Positions 63,731-64,000 of a stretch of DNA of 64,000 bases are shown piece after piece. The stretch is from Viola odorata. Lineage: Eukaryota; Streptophyta; Magnoliopsida; Malpighiales; Violaceae. Below the pieces are notes generated by a model. That model saw only the letters and a list, made by a program, of their open reading frames with translations. It was not told the origin of the DNA and made no database searches. The position numbers were made by a program, and so were the translations under genes. The first letter of the stretch is position 1. Each line of letters begins with the position of its first letter. The DNA lies in contig OY829539.1 in the NCBI GenBank assembly GCA_963691705.1, positions 16,852,186 through 16,916,185 on the forward strand, read 5' to 3'.

Positions 63731-64000
63731 CTAGAGGGGTCAAAAGACGCAACCAGTGAACAAATGACACATGGCATAAAGATGTGTCGGAAAGAGGCGA
63801 CACGCGCGAAGAAGCGTAACTTTTTAAAGCGGCGAGACGCTTTAGTCCTTGATTCTCCCTAGGAGACGCTTGCCTCAAATGCTTCACCAAAAGAAAGACA
63901 CATATCCCTCCTCATCATGACTCTTTTAAATCGCATTTATTAGGGGATTTGTAGCATTTAATGCTCTAAAACGAAGCACCAGCTCTGACACGCAATCTCA

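Larger units (their letters stand above)
34629..64000 (+). mobile_element. Retand-2, Tat-lineage element extending beyond the window, carrying F and D
   Basis: It has a 5' LTR (34629-35198), gag, protease-RT-RNase H, aRH, integrase, an 11-unit tandem repeat, then the antisense gene A in pieces on the minus strand. Elements F (44276-55887) and D (56518-63098) are inserted into that antisense gene. The 3' LTR is not in the window. Pol has about seven in-frame stops and two 1-bp frameshifts, so it is older or more decayed than Retand-1. Confidence 0.8.

Overview
This window looks like a gene-poor, heterochromatic stretch of a flowering-plant nuclear genome, most likely a eudicot. Essentially every base that can be assigned belongs to nested LTR retrotransposons of the Ty3/gypsy lineages Tat (Retand/Ogre-like), Athila and chromovirus, plus one Ty1/copia element. 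I found no host housekeeping gene, rRNA or tRNA. Names such as Retand-1, Athila-2, C, D, E and F are labels for this window only.

Layout. The oldest visible layer is chromovirus C (+): a 5' LTR remnant at 19678-20501, its interior at about 29290-34409 and the start of its 3' LTR at 34410-34628. Inside or beside it lie Athila-1 (+, right part, ending at 19677), a truncated copia element E (+, 20502-24656), a truncated Athila-2 (-, 24657-29270), a solo Retand LTR with a perfect target duplication (33552-34108) and Retand-2 (+, 34629 to beyond the window). Athila-1 is split by Retand-1 (+, about 736-15381), and a fragment of another Retand copy lies at 1-375. Retand-2 carries F, a pol-less minus-strand element with 2.6-kb LTRs (44276-55887), and D, a minus-strand chromovirus with 981-bp LTRs (56518-63098).

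The most interesting content is the antisense cargo of the Retand elements. Between pol and the 3' LTR, Retand-1 carries four minus-strand genes: two diverged copies of a plant 'putative gypsy-type transposon' (Transposase_28-like) protein with a coiled-coil tail, and two short unrecognised ORFs. At least three have a TATA box 50-155 bp before the ATG. Gene A shows two short introns. The 71-bp intron 1 is recognisable at the same place and phase in the independent Retand-2 copy, where F has landed inside intron 2 and D inside exon 1. The sense-strand gag-pol genes (capsid, protease, RT-RNase H, an extra archaeal-type RNase H, integrase) supply the mobility functions and are broken by stops and frameshifts in both copies.

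A second theme is promoter architecture. The LTRs of nearly every family carry an iterated short palindromic motif upstream of the TATA box: TGACGTCA in Retand, CACGTG in both Athilas plus a six-unit heat-shock element in Athila-2, GACGTAATTACGTC in D, GGCATGCC in copia E, GTTACC in C, and a W-box hairpin in F. Two further patterns stand out: a 12-bp TCGAGGNCCTCGA-like word scattered through all parts of both Athila elements, and a noncoding 3' UTR cassette shared by the Athilas and element F. All lineage calls rest on recognisable protein motifs and LTR anatomy read by eye; no database search was possible.
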